Source of the DNA: Rhizobium leguminosarum
GTDB taxonomy: Bacteria; Pseudomonadota; Alphaproteobacteria; Rhizobiales; Rhizobiaceae
Assembly (NCBI RefSeq): GCF_001679785.1
Contig: NZ_CP016287.1
Location: 620,001 to 684,000 of the forward strand
Length of the DNA: 64,000 bases
Direction of reading: 5' to 3'
The notes under the pieces were generated by a model that saw nothing but the letters and a program-made list of their open reading frames with translations, searched no databases and was not told the origin of the DNA. Made by a program: the position numbers and the translations under genes. Shown piece by piece: positions 63,389 through 64,000 of the stretch (position 1 is its first letter; every line of letters begins with the position of its first letter).

Positions 63389-64000
63389 TCATACCTCTGC
63401 CGCCGCGGCTTCGGCCCGAACGCCTTCGTCCCTCGGAATCCTGAACCACGCGACGTAGAGCGCAGGCAGGAACAGCAGGGTGAGTGCGGTTCCGACGACG
63501 ATGCCGCCCATCATGGCGTAGGCCATCGGCCCCCAGAAGATCTCGCGCGAGATCGGGATCAGCGCCAGCGTGGCGGCCGCGGCCGTCAGCATGATTGGCC
63601 GCATGCGGTGTTCGGTGGCCTCGATGACCGCTTGCCAGGCCGCCATTCCTTCACTGCGGAGATGCTCGATCTGGACGACCAGGATGACGGAGTTGCGGAT
63701 CAGGATACCGATCAGCGCCAGCACGCCGAGGATCGCAACGAAGCCCATGGGAGCATTGCTCAGCAGCAGCGCCGCGACCACGCCGATCAGGGCCGTCGGC
63801 GCGACGGCGAACACCAGGAACAGCCGGCTGAAGCTTTGCAGCTGGATCATCAGGATCGTCGCCATCGCAAACAGCATCAGCGGAGCGACCGCTGCGATCG
63901 GCCCCTGGGCCTCGGCGCTGGATTCGACCGCGCCGCCCACTTCCACCTTGTATCCCACGGGAAGGCTTTTCTGGAATTCTTCGACCTTCGGCTTGAGCTG
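63389..64000 (-). CDS. C-terminal part of an RND-family efflux transporter (partial)
   Basis: The frame is open to the right edge and encodes about 203 residues of an AcrB/MexB-type inner-membrane pump: the periplasmic strand (VEVGGAVESSAEAQGPIAAVAPLM) and the last four or five transmembrane helices. These include LALIGILIRNSVILVVQIEHL, RPIMLTAAAATLALIPISREIFWGPMAYAMMGGI and LTLLFLPALYVAWFRI. It should export drugs or solutes with a membrane fusion protein encoded off the window. GTG 63958 is internal, not the start. Confidence 0.92.
   Translation of the reverse strand, partial: QLKPKVEEFQKSLPVGYKVEVGGAVESSAEAQGPIAAVAPLMLFAMATILMIQLQSFSRLFLVFAVAPTALIGVVAALLLSNAPMGFVAILGVLALIGILIRNSVILVVQIEHLRSEGMAAWQAVIEATEHRMRPIMLTAAAATLALIPISREIFWGPMAYAMMGGIVVGTALTLLFLPALYVAWFRIPRDEGVRAEAAAAEV

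Overview
The window reads as a high-GC alphaproteobacterial genome, most likely a Rhizobium of the leguminosarum/etli type. The grounds are the codon use, three double-palindrome intergenic elements that resemble Rhizobium RIME elements, several GGAAC-N16/17-CGTT promoters of the alphaproteobacterial general stress sigma factor (EcfG/RpoE2 type), and the gene families present. No rRNA, tRNA, CRISPR array, phage or transposase gene was seen. Replicon type cannot be told from the sequence.

Region 1 (1-14.6 kb). A DUF2231 membrane protein tail is coupled to a PQQ-type sugar dehydrogenase. Then comes an unbroken minus-strand run of eleven genes (12466 down to 1782): CoA-transferase, SDR, MaoC hydratase, HutC-type GntR regulator, HAL-fold lyase, betaine-type binding protein, ornithine-cyclodeaminase-family protein, PhnD-like protein, two permeases and an ATPase. 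The lyase lacks the Ala-Ser-Gly triad that forms the MIO cofactor. With the quaternary-amine transporter, this suggests import of a trimethylammonium amino acid (ergothioneine, hercynine, hypaphorine or similar), elimination of trimethylamine, and beta-oxidation-like processing of the resulting acrylate. A perfect 14-bp palindrome precedes the first gene and is the likely GntR operator. A YeiH-type anion exporter and divergent LysR gene lie just upstream. This is the best candidate for an undescribed system.

Region 2 (14.8-29 kb). A DMT exporter, a DUF763 protein, and a lipid module like E. coli clsB-ybhP-ybhN (phospholipase D family, EEP phosphatase family, YbhN-like membrane protein) with stress promoters. 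Next is a LacI-controlled polar amino-acid-type ABC transporter (permease and ATPase fused) with a DAO-family oxidoreductase; its divergent promoter holds three 21-bp-spaced palindromes. A run of small hypothetical, stress-type proteins and a gene remnant follows.

Region 3 (29-33.5 kb). treZ-malQ (trehalose from malto-oligosyl trehalose; no treY in view) and a parDE toxin-antitoxin pair.

Region 4 (33.5-43.4 kb). Two co-oriented soluble hybrid histidine kinases. One is 2099 residues long with eleven 92-residue HAMP repeats encoded as an exact 276-bp tandem array. A stress-promoter-led set of two hypothetical genes and an alpha/beta hydrolase follows.

Region 5 (43.5-49.8 kb). A FecBCD-type metal-chelate ABC transporter, then an Lrp regulator divergent from an aromatic-type aminotransferase and a TPP-dependent enzyme.

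Region 6 (49.8-58.6 kb). A tightly packed glgE - treS/maltokinase - glgB operon: trehalose to maltose, to maltose-1-phosphate, to branched alpha-glucan.

Region 7 (58.6-64 kb). A metallo-beta-lactamase-fold protein coupled to an APH-family kinase, CorA, an intergenic region with a strong hairpin terminator and possible small RNA, a DUF900 lipoprotein hydrolase, and the C-terminal part of an RND efflux pump running off the right edge.
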